64,000 nt of DNA, from NCBI GenBank assembly GCA_903906365.1, contig CAIVKC010000069.1:102628-166627 (forward strand), read 5' to 3'. The stretch comes from an uncultured Bacteroidota bacterium. Lineage in GTDB: Bacteria; Bacteroidota; Bacteroidia; Chitinophagales; Chitinophagaceae. The position numbers and the translations under genes were made by a program. The notes beneath the pieces are model-generated. The model was not told the DNA's origin. It saw only the letters and a list, made by a program, of their open reading frames with translations, and made no database searches. Positions 62,095 to 64,000 of this stretch are shown here, piece after piece; positions within the stretch are counted from its first letter, which is position 1; every line of letters begins with the position of its first letter.

Positions 62095-62796
62095 ATGGAA
62101 GGCAAGAAACCGAAAATATTGTTGTGTGAAGACGATCAGAACCTCGGCATGGTCCTGAAAAATTATTTGGAGCTCAATGATTTTGATGTGACCCTGGAGC
62201 GTGACGGACGGCTTGGACTGGCAGCTTTTCAACGGGAAAAATTTGACCTCTGCCTGCTGGATATCATGATGCCTCATATGGATGGATTTACACTGGCCGA
62301 AGAAATCCGGGATGTAGACCCTGATATTCCCCTTTTCTTTCTGAGTGCAAAGACCATGAAGGAAGACATCATCCAGGGATATAAGCTGGGTGCAGATGAC
62401 TATATTACCAAGCCTTTTGACAGTGAGGTGCTCCTGCTAAAAATCAAGGCCATTCTCAAACGTAATGATGACCTAAACAAGGAGTCGGAAAACAAGGAGT
62501 TTGATATGGGCTCCTATCACTTTCATCCAAAGCTCAGGGAACTGAGCCACAAGGGACAGATGCAGACCCTTTCCCCCAAGGAAAATGAACTATTGAAAAT
62601 GCTGGCCGAGCACATGAATGATTTGCTTCCCAGGGAGCATGCCCTGAAGAAGATTTGGGGCAGTGATACCTATTTCAATGGCAGAAGTATGGATGTCTAT
62701 ATTGCCAAACTGCGTAAATACCTCAAGGATGATCCCAGCATAGAAATCGTTAATATTCATGGCAACGGTTTCAGACTGGTGGCTCCGCAACCTTAA
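62095..62796 (+). CDS. OmpR/PhoB-family response regulator
   Basis: A 233-residue regulator. The receiver (1-120) has CEDDQN, phospho-Asp in LCLLDIMMPHMDG and Lys in YITKPFDSEV. The winged-helix DNA-binding domain (about 135-230) has LSPKENELLKMLAEH and SMDVYIAKLRKYLKDDP. The ATG at 62095 is chosen over TTG 62074 because MEGKKPKILLCEDD begins the receiver cleanly. No kinase gene is adjacent, so it is an orphan. A bidirectional terminator separates it from convergent ruvB. Confidence 0.93.
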   Translation: MEGKKPKILLCEDDQNLGMVLKNYLELNDFDVTLERDGRLGLAAFQREKFDLCLLDIMMPHMDGFTLAEEIRDVDPDIPLFFLSAKTMKEDIIQGYKLGADDYITKPFDSEVLLLKIKAILKRNDDLNKESENKEFDMGSYHFHPKLRELSHKGQMQTLSPKENELLKMLAEHMNDLLPREHALKKIWGSDTYFNGRSMDVYIAKLRKYLKDDPSIEIVNIHGNGFRLVAPQP

Positions 62797-62815
62797 ATAA
62801 ACAGAACAGTACAAA

Positions 62816-62845
62816 AAAGGGACCCTTCTTAAAAAAGGGTCTTTT
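62816..62845. terminator. Bidirectional terminator between regulator and ruvB
   Basis: GACCCTT (62821-62827) and AAGGGTC (62835-62841) form a stem with A and T runs on the two sides, suiting both converging genes. Confidence 0.82.
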
Positions 62846-62888
62846 ATTTGTATAGTCAGGACCCGATTTAAGGAAGACTATAGCCAAG

Positions 62889-63929
62889 TCATTCTGAGGA
62901 AAACAGCATATGCTGGGCATCATTGCCCGGGAATTTTCGGCCAAGGTGTTCATAGGCTTTGCCGGTTGCTTCCCGGCCCCTGGGCGTTCTTTTGAGGAAG
63001 CCCTCCTGTATCAAAAAAGGCTCATACACTTCCTCCAGGGTGCCTGCCTCCTCTGCCACGGCCGTGGCTATGGTGGTGATGCCAACCGGCCCTCCTTTGA
63101 ATTTGTCGATGATTGTAAGTAATATCTTATTGTCCATTTCGTCGAGTCCGTGTTCATCCACGTGCAGCGCCCTGAGGCCATGCTGGGTGATCCCATGATC
63201 GATCACCCCGTTGCCGAGTACCTGCGCAAAATCACGTACCCTGCGCAGCAGGCCGTTGGCAATCCGGGGAGTCCCCCTGCTCCTGCGGGCGATTTCGTTG
63301 GCTGCATCGGAGGTTATTTTGGAATCCAGGATCTTTGCAGATCGCAGTATAATTTCATACAGGGTAGAAGCCGGATAATATTCGAGACGAGATTTTATGG
63401 CAAACCGCGAGAGGAGCGGGGCAGTCAGCAACCCGCTTCGGGTGGTGGCGCCTACCAGGGTAAAGGGGTTCAGGTTGATCTGGATACTCCTCGCATTGGG
63501 GCCACTGTCAATCATGATGTCAATGCGGTAGTCTTCCATGGCCGCATAAAGGTATTCCTCCACCACCGTACTGAGGCGGTGAATTTCATCAATAAACAAT
63601 ACGTCATTGGTTTCCAAACTGGTCAGTAGCCCGGCCAGATCCCCCGGCTTTTCAATCACAGGGCCCGAGGTTTCCTTGATATTAACACCCAGTTCATTGG
63701 CAACGATACGGCTTAGGGTTGTTTTACCCAAACCGGGCGGGCCATGAAAGAGCACATGATCAAGGGCTTCTCCGCGAAGTTTTGCTGCCTGTATAAATAT
63801 CTTCAGGTTCTCAATTAATTGCGGCTGACCTGCAAATTCTGATATCCCCTGGGGACGTATATTGTTTTCAAAGTCCCTGTCCGTATCATTGAGCAATCCC
63901 TTATCATTATTTAAATTGGCATTTGGCAT
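62889..63929 (-). CDS. ruvB: Holliday junction branch migration helicase RuvB
   Basis: AAA+ motor that drives branch migration with RuvA. The 346-residue protein has [18 protein letters not shown] (Walker A), [10 protein letters not shown] (Walker B), the sensor [12 protein letters not shown], and a C-terminal winged helix with [16 protein letters not shown] and the FLKRTPRGR motif. The ATG is at 63929, with a full TTTG-N19-TACCTTTG promoter whose -7 box ends 4 bases upstream, so the mRNA is predicted to begin at or very near the ATG. Confidence 0.97.
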   Translation of the reverse strand: MPNANLNNDKGLLNDTDRDFENNIRPQGISEFAGQPQLIENLKIFIQAAKLRGEALDHVLFHGPPGLGKTTLSRIVANELGVNIKETSGPVIEKPGDLAGLLTSLETNDVLFIDEIHRLSTVVEEYLYAAMEDYRIDIMIDSGPNARSIQINLNPFTLVGATTRSGLLTAPLLSRFAIKSRLEYYPASTLYEIILRSAKILDSKITSDAANEIARRSRGTPRIANGLLRRVRDFAQVLGNGVIDHGITQHGLRALHVDEHGLDEMDNKILLTIIDKFKGGPVGITTIATAVAEEAGTLEEVYEPFLIQEGFLKRTPRGREATGKAYEHLGRKFPGNDAQHMLFSSE

Positions 63930-63933
63930 TCCT

Positions 63934-63964
63934 CAAAGGTAGAAGCGAAAAATCAAAGGGCAAA
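63934..63964 (-). promoter_or_regulatory. ruvB promoter, canonical, abutting the start codon
   Basis: On the minus strand TTTG (63961-63964), a 19-base spacer, TACCTTTG (63934-63941), then 4 bases (AGGA) and ATG. This is the clearest leaderless candidate in the window. Confidence 0.65.
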
Positions 63965-64000
63965 AGTCAATTTGGGGGTCAAAAATAAAAAAAATTAAAA

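Overview
This 64 kb window comes from a Bacteroidota chromosome, most likely order Chitinophagales. The signs are a fused lpxC-fabZ gene, a PorX-type regulator (CheY plus PglZ domain), a TonB-dependent receptor with a CarboxypepD_reg N-terminus, a DUF6600-like lipoprotein, paired clpP genes, almost no Shine-Dalgarno sequences, and the Bacteroidota promoter -7 box TAnnTTTG before many genes. It is mostly core chromosome. I see no prophage, insertion sequence, CRISPR array or rRNA.

Layout. 1-4.3 kb: truncated M1 aminopeptidase, ABC exporter, DUF983 protein. 4.4-10.1 kb (minus): TonB receptor with a small secreted partner, then a TPR histidine kinase and its NarL-type regulator. 10.2-17.0 kb: thiolase, pyrD, rsmE, dnaB, Asn/Pro-rich lipoprotein. 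17.3-26.2 kb (plus): pheT, a ZapB-like coiled coil, zapA, rny, rplS, tatA, gatA, lytic transglycosylase, with one small opposite-strand gene resembling a free type 9 sorting domain. 26.2-31.7 kb (minus): pabB, an acidic/lysine-rich protein, purA, spoT. 31.8-32.4 kb: tRNA-Leu(UAG) followed by an AT-rich decayed gene. 32.4-37.3 kb: cell-envelope cluster with a frameshifted GT-C-like membrane protein, a GT2 polyprenyl-phosphate glycosyltransferase and an EptA-like phosphoethanolamine transferase. 37.5-42.1 kb: tig, clpP1, clpP2, clpX and a 57-residue protein. 42.1-47.2 kb (minus): acyl-CoA dehydrogenase, outer-membrane protein, metallo-hydrolase, small protein, porX. 47.5-51.1 kb: HD hydrolase, lpxD, serine hydrolase. 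51.1-55.0 kb (minus): recQ, copper ATPase. 55.3-57.0 kb: tsaE, ald. 57.1-64 kb: beta-barrel protein, lone ABC ATPase, lpxA, lpxC-fabZ, GroES-like protein, OmpR-type regulator (plus), ruvB.

Themes. Lipid A and envelope functions recur (lpxC-fabZ, lpxA, lpxD, EptA-like, GT2). Protein quality control is grouped (tig-clpP1-clpP2-clpX). Translation and division genes sit together (pheT, coiled coil, zapA, rny, rplS).

Most interesting observations. First, several genes, with ruvB the cleanest, carry a TAnnTTTG box only 4 nt before the start codon, which predicts leaderless mRNAs. Second, an unannotated decayed gene lies directly 3' of tRNA-Leu. Third, a free-standing domain resembling a T9SS sorting domain, without a signal peptide, sits in the pheT-zapA cluster. 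Fourth, a perfect 16-bp inverted repeat lies upstream of the acyl-CoA dehydrogenase. All names rest on motif recognition by eye; no database search was run.
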